Virus record (IMG/VR): IMGVR_UViG_3300043446_002218
Span: 1-32,837 of that record
DNA length: 32,837 nt
Strand: one strand, 5' to 3'
From: a virus
Below, piece after piece: positions 15,367 through 22,584 of the stretch. Positions within the stretch are counted from its first letter, which is position 1; the number at the start of each line of letters is the position of its first letter. The notes under the pieces are model-generated. The model saw only the letters and a list, made by a program, of their open reading frames with translations. It had not been told where the DNA came from and made no database searches. Both the position numbers and the translations under genes were made by a program.

Positions 15367-15893
15367 CAGAGCTTCTCTATCCGATTGCGAACTGCAGCCC
15401 AAGTAACGCCATAGTCATTGGCGATGGACTGGTACGATTCACCAGCAGACCGGCGCAAAACGATGGCAGGGAGATCGCTTCGCGGTATTTTGATTTGCCG
15501 AGGCTTTCGATTGCGTGCGCGATATGCATCTATAGATGCTTGCCTGCAAACCTTGCAAACACCCGCGACTAAGCTGTGACCTCGCTTGCATAGCTGTTTG
15601 CGTCTGCGAGGCTTTTGAGCCTTGATGTTTTCGCTATGCGTCACAGCTTTAAGATGAGTCGGGTTCACGCATATCCTGTTGTTGCAGATATGGTGGACAT
15701 CATGACCATCAGGGATCTTCCCGGTAAATGACTCATGAGATGCGCGATGGGCTCCCATTCTTCTGCCTTGATAGCTGATCGTTCCATACCCAGCAGAATT
15801 GGGCGACAACATCCAAAGCCAGCATCCGCTCATAGGCTCGGCAATGCTTCGCTCACGAATGAGATCTTGAAGCGGTTTGTCGTGCGCCTTCAT
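15366..15893 (-). CDS. Free-standing HNH homing endonuclease
   Basis: A 175-residue nuclease. The HNH core is clear: DVHHIC at 65-70, then NNRICVNPTHL with N77 and H80. Cysteine pairs (C70/C75 and C102/C113/C116) could hold structural zinc. The C-terminal 35 residues (SYQSIANDYGVTWAAVRNRI) form a helix-turn-helix likely to read the target site. The gene sits between the two tail-tube genes, which are normally adjacent, with one-base spacing on both sides and lower GC than either (29 of 60 in the line at 15,481). This is typical of an invading mobile endonuclease gene tucked between essential genes. It probably cuts the same junction in related phages. Confidence 0.9.
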   Translation of the reverse strand: MKAHDKPLQDLIRERSIAEPMSGCWLWMLSPNSAGYGTISYQGRRMGAHRASHESFTGKIPDGHDVHHICNNRICVNPTHLKAVTHSENIKAQKPRRRKQLCKRGHSLVAGVCKVCRQASIDAYRARNRKPRQIKIPRSDLPAIVLRRSAGESYQSIANDYGVTWAAVRNRIEKL

Positions 15894-15894
15894 C

Positions 15895-16509
15895 TCAAAA
15901 TCTCACAGCCACGAGGGTATAGTCCTCTATCACCCGGCTTGGGTTGCCCTGCGCATCCATCTGGCAGGCCTGCCGGAAGTAGCCCCCGCGCATGTTCTCA
16001 GCCGGGTCGCCAAGCGCCACACGCTGCCAGCGCAGAGATTTGTCCTGCTGCTCGGTGATTGCCTCGGCAATGTGCCAGGCCATCTGGTATTTCAGCAGCT
16101 GCACGAAGTATTGCGGCATCGCGTACTCGGGCACGCTGTACTGGTAGTCGATGAAGACTGCGGTCAGGTTGGTGAGCAACTGATCGCCCTGGATCTCCCA
16201 GTCCTTGTCGATCGGGGTGCCGACGTTGCTGCTCGGATAGACCGCCATCGGGTTGCCCAGGCGATCGCCAGGCAACTGGTAGGCGTACTTCCAGTAGCTG
16301 CCTGGCGCGGTCACCAGCTGCGCCAGCGCGATCTTCTTCATCGAGAAGCTCCACCGGTACATCGTCAGGGTGGAGTCGCGGACATTGGGGTAGAGCCGGT
16401 CGCAGACCGAGCTCGAGTCGGTGCCGTCGTTGAATGAGGTGATCGCCTTCGCGCCGAGCAAGAGCAGCGCGTCCGAACAGATCCTGACTCCCGTATCACC
16501 TGCAGCCAT
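15895..16509 (-). CDS. Tail tubular protein A-like (gatekeeper/adaptor)
   Basis: A 204-residue protein matching the tail tubular protein A pattern (T7 gp11 position). It has an N-terminal helix ICSDALLLLGAKAITSF, an acidic turn, then a helix with the Tyr-Pro and Arg-Asp of CDRLYPNVRDSTL and a WSF segment. Its C-terminal half has helices with many Gln and Trp, as in other adaptors. It should form the ring between portal and nozzle. The ribosome site GAGAGG precedes the ATG. A hairpin lies just upstream on the same strand, so expression is probably lowered relative to the capsid genes. Confidence 0.88.
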   Translation of the reverse strand: MAAGDTGVRICSDALLLLGAKAITSFNDGTDSSSVCDRLYPNVRDSTLTMYRWSFSMKKIALAQLVTAPGSYWKYAYQLPGDRLGNPMAVYPSSNVGTPIDKDWEIQGDQLLTNLTAVFIDYQYSVPEYAMPQYFVQLLKYQMAWHIAEAITEQQDKSLRWQRVALGDPAENMRGGYFRQACQMDAQGNPSRVIEDYTLVAVRF

Positions 16510-16528
16510 CGCGGCCTCTCAATGTGCA

Positions 16529-16565
16529 AAGGGCCAGCCTCCGCTCGAGGCGAAAGCCGGCCCTT
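16529..16565 (-). terminator. Compound hairpin, likely leaky terminator or attenuator
   Basis: The outer arms AAGGGCC (16,529-16,535) and GGCCCTT (16,559-16,565) pair, and inside them GCCTC (16,537-16,541) pairs with GAGGC (16,547-16,551). On the minus strand the hairpin is followed by only a short TTT, so termination should be partial. It lies between the decoration gene and the tail-tube gene, where phages often step down expression after the capsid. Confidence 0.6.
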
Positions 16566-16580
16566 CTGGTTGCTGCTCAG

Positions 16581-16862
16581 TTAGCGGCTGTCGGTGACAG
16601 TCAGAGCGGTCGTGTCGGAGACATCGACCACCGTGCCGGTGTTCGACAGCACGACATGCCAGCCGGCAGTCGAGACAGCGCCCGCGCTCGTCGTCACGCG
16701 ATAGATCAGATCGCCAACCTTCAGGAGCGACGCCACCGAGTTGAAGTAGCCCTCGGTGTCGACAGTGGTTGCGCTGTCATCGCAGGTGTACGCCCAGACT
16801 TGCGGCGCATTACCAGCCTTGGAACCCGCGACCAGCGTGAGACCCGTTGCAGAAAATGCCAT
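16581..16862 (-). CDS. Probable capsid decoration (cement) protein
   Basis: A 93-residue, beta-rich, Ser/Thr/Val/Gly-rich protein with one Cys and no membrane segment. It directly follows the major capsid gene, with a strong AAAGGAG ribosome site eight bases before the ATG, so it should be made in large amount from the capsid promoter. In BPP-1-like podoviruses the gene after the capsid protein encodes a cement protein; I use that only as a positional analogy, since the sequence itself is not recognised. A small head fibre protein is an alternative. Confidence 0.6.
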   Translation of the reverse strand: MAFSATGLTLVAGSKAGNAPQVWAYTCDDSATTVDTEGYFNSVASLLKVGDLIYRVTTSAGAVSTAGWHVVLSNTGTVVDVSDTTALTVTDSR

Positions 16863-16874
16863 GATCGTGCTCCT

Positions 16875-17714
16875 TTACTCGCGGCAGGTGATCTGGACGA
16901 TGCCCTCGGCGTCAATCGCGATCGCGTTGGCGCTGAAGACCTCGTTCACCAGCCAGGAGGTTTTCTCCGGGATGTAGTTGATCTCGGTGCGCATCGCGAT
17001 GCCCTCGCCGTAGCCAATTGCCTGCTGATGGAACGCGAAGACCTTGCGGTCGCTCGAACCATCGATCGGCAGCCCGCCCTCGGCACGGTCGCCCAGAACG
17101 TGGAAGGTGAAGCCCAGGAACGTGTTGAGCTCGCCCTGAACCAGCGCCTTGACCGTGTTGAAGTCGCTGCTGGTGACCGAGGTCTCAGACAGCAGGTTCG
17201 ACAGGCTGTTGGCGTGGATCACAATGTGACGGCCCTCGGGCGGCACATTGTTCTTGTCGAGCAGGCGCTTCGCGTCGCGGAGCTTGGCCAGGTTCAGGTT
17301 GGTGTTCGACCCGCCGATGCTGTTCGCAACGGTGGCGGTCGTTCCCGAGTTGACCAGCGCGTCGATGATCATCTGATCCTGACGGCGGCCGACAGCGGCT
17401 GCGACAACCTGCACAAGCTCCTGGCGCTCGTCGAAGTTGACCTTGGCCTGGCTGAAGATGTCCGAGTATTCGGCAGCATTCCAGTCCTGCAGGGTCAGCG
17501 TGACTTGCGAGAAGCTCGCGTTGATGGGGGTAACGTCGGTTTGCGGAACGCGCAGGGTAGCGGTGCCTTTGCCGACCTTGGGGAATTTGACGATAGAACC
17601 TTCGACTCCGCGACGCGCCCTGGTGGCCCCGACAAGCATTGCCTTGCCTTGGTAGGCTTGCTTGACTTCTGCGTCGAACAGAGTGACGAAGGCATTGGAA
17701 AGACCGATTGCCAT
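16875..17714 (-). CDS. Major capsid protein
   Basis: A 279-residue protein with the features of HK97-fold podovirus capsid proteins: an N-terminal helix, the loop segment GSIVKFPKVGKGTAT, a long spine helix with ERQELVQVVAAAVGRRQDQ, and a C-terminal beta region (TEINYIPEKTSWLVNEVF). It has an excellent ribosome site (GAGGTGAT), its own sigma70 promoter and a terminator immediately upstream, as expected for the most abundant virion protein. The scaffold precedes it and the probable decoration protein follows. There is no fused protease or N-terminal propeptide, so assembly should rely on the separate scaffold. Confidence 0.9.
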   Translation of the reverse strand: MAIGLSNAFVTLFDAEVKQAYQGKAMLVGATRARRGVEGSIVKFPKVGKGTATLRVPQTDVTPINASFSQVTLTLQDWNAAEYSDIFSQAKVNFDERQELVQVVAAAVGRRQDQMIIDALVNSGTTATVANSIGGSNTNLNLAKLRDAKRLLDKNNVPPEGRHIVIHANSLSNLLSETSVTSSDFNTVKALVQGELNTFLGFTFHVLGDRAEGGLPIDGSSDRKVFAFHQQAIGYGEGIAMRTEINYIPEKTSWLVNEVFSANAIAIDAEGIVQITCRE

Positions 17715-17859
17715 TTGATCACCTCATTCGGTTGAAAACTTGGGGTTCTCGCGCCGGTGGGCCTGCGTTGCACAGGGCCGATTGCTTGCTGGTTGCGCCA
17801 GCCACTCGTCAGCATCCGCTGCGGTGAGGGTCGGGTAAACCCGGTGGGCCTTGACGCCG

Positions 17860-17889
17860 ATTCTATTTCCTGATCGTCCCGTTTGACAA
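17860..17889 (-). promoter_or_regulatory. Sigma70-type promoter for the capsid gene
   Basis: Reading the minus strand, a -35 box TTGTCA (17,884-17,889) and a -10 box TAGAAT (17,860-17,865) are separated by 18 bases. The promoter sits just downstream of a strong terminator, about 145 bases before the capsid start. The leader holds a small hairpin (CGGGT/ACCCG at 17,832-17,843) and two copies of CCGGTGGGCC, at 17,754-17,763 and 17,841-17,850. Confidence 0.75.
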
Positions 17890-17896
17890 GTGGACG

Positions 17897-17924
17897 AAAA
17901 AAGACCCGGCGGGGAGGCCGGGTC
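17897..17924 (-). terminator. Strong Rho-independent terminator after the scaffold gene
   Basis: GACCCGGC (17,903-17,910) and GCCGGGTC (17,917-17,924) form a perfect 8 bp stem with a 6-base loop. On the minus strand the stem is followed by six T. It ends transcripts from the portal-scaffold block just before the capsid promoter, so capsid mRNA level is set independently. Confidence 0.88.
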
Positions 17925-17953
17925 AATCCATCAGGGAGGAGGAGACTACAGGG

Positions 17954-18727
17954 CTATTGTAGGACTGCTTGGAATAGTCTTTCAACCTTCTGACGGTAGG
18001 CGGCGTCCGTCTTGTATCGCGGGTCGCCCACCATCTGGTAGAGCTCTTCCTTGCTGGGCGCACCTTCCATCGGCGCGACCTCGATCGGGATCCGGCCCTC
18101 GTAAGACTCGCGCAGCTTCATCAGCGCACGGATGCCACCCGCGGTGCCACCCATGATCTTGAACTCCTCGAAGTCGTCCTTGCCCCAGACGCCCTTGTTG
18201 ACCAGGCCTCGCGCCCAGTCGACCATGCCGCCGATCACTGCGTTGGCATTCGGCCCCAGCTTCTTCATCTCGACAGCCGGGTCGACCATCTCGCCCTGCA
18301 TGAGCTCCTTGGCCTGAGACTGGAGCGTGCCGACCAGGTCGTCGAAGTCGGCCTGGCTGAGACCGCGCTCCTTCGCCCAGCCCGTCAGCGCGTTGGCCAT
18401 CGGGTTCTCGGCGTTGCCATCTCCGAACGCTGTCAGGTCGTACTTGCCGTCAGCCGGAGCGTTGTGCTGGCCCTTGCTGATCTTGGCTCGCAGATCGCGC
18501 CAAGACTTTGCAATGCCCTCAAGGTCGGGCTCGTTCGCGTCTTTCTTCCAGAAGTTCTCGGGCCAGTAGTCCGGGCGCTCGAGGGGATCCTCGGGTGCTG
18601 GTGCGCTGGGGTCAGCGGCGCGGTGATCGATCTGCGCTGCTTGGGGGCTTGCCGGCTTGCTGTCGTCTTCAACGGTAACGCTGTCGAGTAGGCCGGTGCT
18701 GCCGGGCTCGTTTGCAGTGTCGCTCAA
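17954..18727 (-). CDS. Capsid scaffolding protein
   Basis: A 257-residue acidic protein. A disordered Pro/Ala/Asp/Ser-rich start (1-50) is followed by RPDYWPENFWKKD, a segment typical of podovirus scaffold proteins. The middle and end are helical, with the C-terminal part (EELYQMVGDPRYKTDAAYR) probably contacting the capsid shell. It sits between portal and capsid genes, as is usual. It should be released or degraded as the head matures; no protease gene is visible. The start overlaps the Bbp19-like gene by 4 bp, and a terminator follows the stop. Confidence 0.88.
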   Translation of the reverse strand: MSDTANEPGSTGLLDSVTVEDDSKPASPQAAQIDHRAADPSAPAPEDPLERPDYWPENFWKKDANEPDLEGIAKSWRDLRAKISKGQHNAPADGKYDLTAFGDGNAENPMANALTGWAKERGLSQADFDDLVGTLQSQAKELMQGEMVDPAVEMKKLGPNANAVIGGMVDWARGLVNKGVWGKDDFEEFKIMGGTAGGIRALMKLRESYEGRIPIEVAPMEGAPSKEELYQMVGDPRYKTDAAYRQKVERLFQAVLQ

Positions 18728-18987
18728 AGGTTCCTCGCTCGTTTGATCCGCGCCTGGATGTCTCGCACCACCGACCGCTGACCGTCAGCGTAGAAGGCAT
18801 GCGAGGGGTCGGTGCCGGGCACGGCGATCGGCACGTCGACATACATTTGGCGCAGCCAGATCAGCAATTTCTGGCCGTCCTCGCCGTTGAATACACGCAG
18901 CACCAGGCGATCCAGGTCGTCGCGCTTCTGGTCTACGTCGCGGATGTCTGGCGTCGCGAGCGCCTCGATCTCTTCCCAGCCGCTCAA
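18724..18987 (-). CDS. Bbp19-like small phage protein
   Basis: An 87-residue protein resembling the small family named for Bbp19 of Bordetella phage BPP-1: an acidic start, RVFNGEDGQKLLIWLRQMY, an aromatic stretch near SHAFYADGQRSVV, then a basic helix. It lies between portal and scaffold, as in BPP-1-like phages. The function of the family is not known to me. It overlaps both neighbours by 4 bp, so it is translated together with the portal and the scaffold. The family call rests on pattern and position. Confidence 0.75.
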   Translation of the reverse strand: MSGWEEIEALATPDIRDVDQKRDDLDRLVLRVFNGEDGQKLLIWLRQMYVDVPIAVPGTDPSHAFYADGQRSVVRDIQARIKRARNL

Positions 18988-20576
18988 GCGGGCGCTCCTG
19001 CCGGCGCTGCAGCCTGGGCCTGCATGGCCGCCTGCTGCATGGCCATCGCTTCCATCTGCCGGTTCTGTGCCTCTTCCATAAGCACGGCACGCTCTTCGCG
19101 GGTGTTGCGCACAGTGGCCGGCACGCCGAGCTTGTCGCCGATGTAGTCAACCACCGCGTCACCTTTGAGCGCCAGCTGGCCGTCAGGCCCGAACGCTTGC
19201 ATCAATTGCGCGTACTGGAGGATGGCATTAACCTCCTCCATGTTCTGCGCTTGCGCGAGCGGCGCGACGGGGGTGACTTTTACCTCGAGACCGTTGACAC
19301 GCAACGGCAGGTCGATCATTCCGCGCTCGTCCATGACCTCGAGGATCTTGGCCACCAGCGGGATCATCGTCTCGTTGATCAACCGGCCGAACGCCGAGCC
19401 CAGGTTCTGCGCTAGCTCCTTCATCCGCTCGACGATCTCGGTAGCCGAGCGGGCGCTCATGTTGTCCGGCGGCAGCGACTCATCCAGCAGGATCCGCTTG
19501 ATGCTGCCCGTCAGGTCGTTGATCACCAGCTGCGACACGTTGAAGTCGCCGGAGCGGGGCAGGGGCTGCAGGCTCGCACCTTGGGGGCCGCCATTGCGTG
19601 CCACCGGGATGATCGCGCCCGGCACGATCTTGACCGTCGCGGGGTTCAGCACGCCATCGTCTGCAGCCGTGTAGACGCCGGCGACAGCGAGTGATGCGTT
19701 CTTGAGCAGGAGCTCTTTTGTCTTGTTGAGCGTCTTGATGTCGGGCAGCGCGGTGATGAGCGGCCCGCGGCCGTAGATCTCACCCGCGACCTTCATGTAG
19801 CGCGAGATCACCCAGGGCGAGGTCTTGCGCCGCCGGTAAACGATCTCCTGCTTCGAGATCTTGTCGATGACGTGATAGCAGTAGTCGCCGCGCTTGTAGT
19901 CGTGGATCGTGGCCTCGACCAGGTCGACATCATCGGTGGGCTTCTGCTCGATCCGCATCTGCACTTCAGCCGGCAGCTTCGCATCCGGCCACTGGCGCTG
20001 GATCGACTCGCCCTTCATGCGCATCTTGCGGTAGACGTTGTCCACCTGGCCGTTCGCGCCTTCCTCGTAGCAGACCAGGAACAGCGGCACCGGGATGAAG
20101 TTGATCGGCGTCACGTCATCGCCCGGCTGCACCATCATGCAGGCCGTGCCGACAGCGAGATCCAGCAGGAACTCGCCGATCGCGATGTCGAAGTTCGACT
20201 GCTTGAGCACGGCGAACATCTTGTCGCCGTATGCGTCCAGGATCGCCTGCGCTTGCTGCGTGCGCTCGATCGGGATCGACGGGCCAGGCTCAAGCCGTGA
20301 CCACTTGCGCTGCGGCGGGAAGACCACCGACTGCAGCCGGTTCGCAAACCGCTGGGTGCTGTTGATGGCGGTCGAGTCGAAGACACGCTGCATCTTCTTC
20401 GTGCCGGTGCTGCCACCCTCCCAGATGCCGTACAGCTGGCGCTGCGGGAGCGCGAACTCGTAGGCGTCCTGGTAGATCTGTTGGAACTCGTCCTTCTTCT
20501 TCTGGGCCGCGTCGTGGCGCTTGAGGATCTGCTCTGGCGTCAGCCGCATCCCGCCTGTGTTCTTGTCGTATTCCAT
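18984..20576 (-). CDS. Portal protein (head-tail connector)
   Basis: A 530-residue podovirus portal. Early family features include the segment QQIYQDAYEFALPQR and FANRLQSVVFPPQRKWSRLE. The stem region is marked by SATEIVERMKELAQNLGSAF followed by an Asn-Glu-Thr-Met-Ile-Pro-Leu helix. The C-terminus is Met/Gln/Ala-rich, fitting a barrel helix. Twelve copies should form the DNA entry ring at one capsid vertex and dock the terminase. I chose the ATG at 20,574-20,576, one base after the upstream stop; the frame stays open to 20,777 but that part overlaps another gene and looks like non-coding translation. Confidence 0.93.
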   Translation of the reverse strand: MEYDKNTGGMRLTPEQILKRHDAAQKKKDEFQQIYQDAYEFALPQRQLYGIWEGGSTGTKKMQRVFDSTAINSTQRFANRLQSVVFPPQRKWSRLEPGPSIPIERTQQAQAILDAYGDKMFAVLKQSNFDIAIGEFLLDLAVGTACMMVQPGDDVTPINFIPVPLFLVCYEEGANGQVDNVYRKMRMKGESIQRQWPDAKLPAEVQMRIEQKPTDDVDLVEATIHDYKRGDYCYHVIDKISKQEIVYRRRKTSPWVISRYMKVAGEIYGRGPLITALPDIKTLNKTKELLLKNASLAVAGVYTAADDGVLNPATVKIVPGAIIPVARNGGPQGASLQPLPRSGDFNVSQLVINDLTGSIKRILLDESLPPDNMSARSATEIVERMKELAQNLGSAFGRLINETMIPLVAKILEVMDERGMIDLPLRVNGLEVKVTPVAPLAQAQNMEEVNAILQYAQLMQAFGPDGQLALKGDAVVDYIGDKLGVPATVRNTREERAVLMEEAQNRQMEAMAMQQAAMQAQAAAPAGAPA

Positions 20577-20577
20577 A

Positions 20578-20901
20578 TCAAGCCTCGGCCTTGTACTTCT
20601 CGAGCAGATTGCGACCCTTCGCGGCCAGACGCTGCGCAGCAGCTGCGGTGCGCGGAGCAGGTTCGCCCCATGCTCGAGCCGCCAACGCAAGCCGCGTCGG
20701 CTCACCCTTGTCGTTGACCAGCGGGCCTGACGGATTGGTGTAGAACCGCGTGAGGAACGAACCCTTGCGGCGAGCACGCTGGCCGGTAGGGCTCGATTCC
20801 TTCACGCCGGGCTGGAGGTTTCCGCTCTCGCCCGTCGACTCGTAATGCCGCCTGCCGGCCTCTGTCAGCCCGCCCTCTGGATCCTTGTAGCGAGCCTTCA
20901 T
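20578..20901 (-). CDS. Small basic phage protein, DUF6321-like
   Basis: A 107-residue, strongly basic protein. The run GGLTEAGRRHYESTGESGNL, then a Lys-Glu-Ser-Ser-Pro-Thr-Gly stretch, RRKGSF, and GEPTRLALAARAW follow the pattern I know as DUF6321, found in many phages. Its role is unknown. The lysines and arginines suggest nucleic-acid contact, which is inference. It comes directly before the portal gene, with a single base between stop and start. Confidence 0.8.
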   Translation of the reverse strand: MKARYKDPEGGLTEAGRRHYESTGESGNLQPGVKESSPTGQRARRKGSFLTRFYTNPSGPLVNDKGEPTRLALAARAWGEPAPRTAAAAQRLAAKGRNLLEKYKAEA

Positions 20902-20913
20902 CGCTGGCGCTCG

Positions 20914-21165
20914 TCAGATTCGAGGAGCCGCCATCTGTGCCTGATACGCGGCAATCACTTCTGGCGTCCACGCGGCCTGGCACTGCGCCACCACGTTGGC
21001 AGGCTGGCCGGTGAGATCTTGTCCCGGCGTCAGCGTCCAGCGGTGAAACTTGCGAGCGAAGAACTCACCATCCTTTGTGATGGTCGTGCATTCGCGCACC
21101 TGCACGATGCCGATTCCAGTTATTTCGATTCGATCAATCTCAACGGTTTCTGCGAGCGTCATCAT
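20914..21165 (-). CDS. Small conserved phage protein of unknown role
   Basis: An 83-residue protein with a beta-strand-rich first half (EIDRIEITGIGIVQVRE) and a second half with WTLTPGQDL, then an Ala-rich helix ending in TPEVIAAYQAQ. Small proteins with this WTLTPGQDL...AAWTPEVIAAY pattern occur next to tail or portal genes in many phages, but I know no function. The first ATG (21,163-21,165) lies close behind an AGGAGA site; the second ATG three bases later has better spacing. It probably belongs to the virion or to tail assembly. Confidence 0.75.
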   Translation of the reverse strand: MMTLAETVEIDRIEITGIGIVQVRECTTITKDGEFFARKFHRWTLTPGQDLTGQPANVVAQCQAAWTPEVIAAYQAQMAAPRI

Positions 21166-21206
21166 ATTTCTCCTGGTTGTCCGTCCACACCGTCCGATGT
21201 AGATAC

Positions 21207-21860
21207 TTACGCTATTCTGTATGTGATAAATCCAGAGATTTGGTCACTTGTTGTCCATGTCATTGGGGTGGTTGCGTTTACAGTTCCTGTGGAAACATAG
21301 CTTCCACTTGCTGTTAACACTCTAAAATTGATTGTCGATGAACCGGAAGGGATCTGAGCAACTGCTGCGAATTGAATAGTCCCAGCATCAAGAATGTCGA
21401 TATATCCAGATGTTTGAATGTTGCTGGCAATCGGGAGCCCAGTTATATCAAGCATCGAACCAGTAACGGACGATGTAGAGCCCAATGTAATCAAAAACGA
21501 TACTGTTATGATATTTCCGACTTTGGTGTAGTAACCAGTTGCCGTGCCATTTCCAAGCGTGAAGTTAGACAGAGTTGGAGTCCAGGTTCCCTCTTCATAG
21601 TCATCCAGCGTGTTTGCATCGCTCGACGCAGACGCAGTCGCCGGGAACGAAATACCAGCACCCGACGCAGAAGGTGTGGCGCCGCCGACGCCGATCGTCG
21701 CGGGGAATCCCTTGATGTAGTTCTGCAGTTCCTGCGCGGTGATCTTCTTGCTGCGGTCTGCAGCAGAAGCCTCGCTGATGTCGACGATATAGAGCAAGTC
21801 GCCGGTCGCGGCGTTGGCACCCGTCAGAGACGTGAGTGCAGATACGGCTTTGTCAGTCAT
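21207..21860 (-). CDS. Fibre-type protein with beta-rich, low-GC C-terminal domain
   Basis: A 217-residue protein. The N-terminal part (residues 1-65) has a Thr/Ala-rich helix and VDISEASAADRSKKITAQEL, a common short attachment module of phage appendages. ASSDANTLDDYEEGTWTPTL at about 79-98 is a motif very frequent in tail fibre and spike proteins. The rest is a Ser/Thr/Gly-rich beta domain encoded by low-GC DNA (26 of 60 in the line at 21,301). It is probably a receptor-binding appendage or decoration. I chose the ATG at 21,858-21,860 behind GGAG; a TTG two codons earlier is less likely. Confidence 0.75.
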   Translation of the reverse strand: MTDKAVSALTSLTGANAATGDLLYIVDISEASAADRSKKITAQELQNYIKGFPATIGVGGATPSASGAGISFPATASASSDANTLDDYEEGTWTPTLSNFTLGNGTATGYYTKVGNIITVSFLITLGSTSSVTGSMLDITGLPIASNIQTSGYIDILDAGTIQFAAVAQIPSGSSTINFRVLTASGSYVSTGTVNATTPMTWTTSDQISGFITYRIA

Positions 21861-21862
21861 GG

Positions 21863-22168
21863 TCAACTCTCCAAAAGTAGAAGGTCAAGATCCTCAAGTA
21901 GGGCGTCGTACCCGTCCTCGAACTCAAGGTTGTCAAACAGCGATTCATCGTTCTCGTACAGCAGATAGGACGAATCCTCTAGCAGCACATTGCCGCCGTC
22001 CTCGAGCTCGACGTTGTAGGACAGGTAGTCGGTGCTCTCGAGGAGGATGTAGCCACCGTCCTCAAGCAGGATGCCGCCGCCGTCTTCCAGCTGCAACACC
22101 GCCGGGAATTCGATCCCGTTGCCGAGTCCACCGAACCGGCCTAGCCTGAGATTGATGCCGAGAAACAC
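21863..22168 (-). CDS. Very acidic LEDGG-repeat protein
   Basis: A 101-residue protein whose last 75 residues are degenerate repeats of LEDGG-x-ILLE (around residues 27-46, 55-64, 84-93). The first 25 residues are Gly/Leu-rich and basic. It has no cysteine. Short Glu/Asp/Gly/Leu repeats of this kind occur as linkers or small proteins beside phage appendage genes, but I know no function. The strongly negative, evenly spaced repeat could form a beta solenoid or bind calcium, which is inference. It starts with GTG and lies between the spike-base and fibre genes, so a virion role is likely. Confidence 0.65.
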   Translation of the reverse strand: MFLGINLRLGRFGGLGNGIEFPAVLQLEDGGGILLEDGGYILLESTDYLSYNVELEDGGNVLLEDSSYLLYENDESLFDNLEFEDGYDALLEDLDLLLLES

Positions 22169-22169
22169 G

Positions 22170-22424
22170 TCACACCAGGCCGACGATGCTGGTGGCGGTC
22201 GTACCGGTCGACCAGACCCGCACCGCGGTCACCGGCAGGATTGATCCAGCCTGCACGGCGTTGAAGGTGGTTGCATTGCCAAGCGCGTCAGTGATCTTCA
22301 CGTTGCCGCTGCCGCCAACGTAGAGCGCACGCACGGCCGCTGCCAGGTCACTGTCTGCAGGCGTGATCGCAATCGCGCCGATCGCGCATGAGTCTGGCGT
22401 GGTGGGGAAGGGTAGTTGCGCCAT
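22170..22424 (-). CDS. Spike base protein (RCAP_rcc01079-like family)
   Basis: An 84-residue beta-rich protein. The pattern AIAITPADSDLAAAVRALYV, GGSGNVKIT and VTAVRVWSTGTTATSIVGL is that of the small spike-base family first noted in the gene transfer agent of Rhodobacter capsulatus. There it helps mount a spike or head fibre on the particle. Here it precedes the acidic repeat protein and the fibre-type protein, which fits a small spike complex. The assignment is from remembered family pattern. Confidence 0.82.
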   Translation of the reverse strand: MAQLPFPTTPDSCAIGAIAITPADSDLAAAVRALYVGGSGNVKITDALGNATTFNAVQAGSILPVTAVRVWSTGTTATSIVGLV

Positions 22425-22425
22425 G

Positions 22426-22584
22426 TCACTTTCCTCGTTGTGCTGCTCGCATGTTGTCGACCAGGTTGGGGTAGGGCCGTCCTGCTTTCTTGGCCATCAT
22501 CTGCGCGGCCTTCTTCTGCATCGGAGAGAGCTCTTTAGGCTTTCCCAGATCCTTTGGTCGCGCTTTGTCCCAAACCTCTTTCAT
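22426..22584 (-). CDS. Small basic protein, copy A of a tandem pair
   Basis: A 52-residue basic protein. Its core MQKKAAQMMAKKAGRPYPN is closely matched by FQKKVAQMMAKRAGRSKPN in the neighbouring gene, so the two look like diverged tandem copies. Its ATG (22,582-22,584) overlaps that gene's stop as ATGA. Lys/Arg/Met-rich helices suggest nucleic-acid binding or packing, but I recognise no family. It would be missed by a 60-residue cut-off. Confidence 0.65.
   Translation of the reverse strand: MKEVWDKARPKDLGKPKELSPMQKKAAQMMAKKAGRPYPNLVDNMRAAQRGK

Noticed and set aside
20577-20777. N-terminal extension of the portal protein
   Set aside because: The added 67 residues are Arg-rich shadow sequence of the DUF6321-like gene, and portal families start at the ATG at 20,574-20,576.
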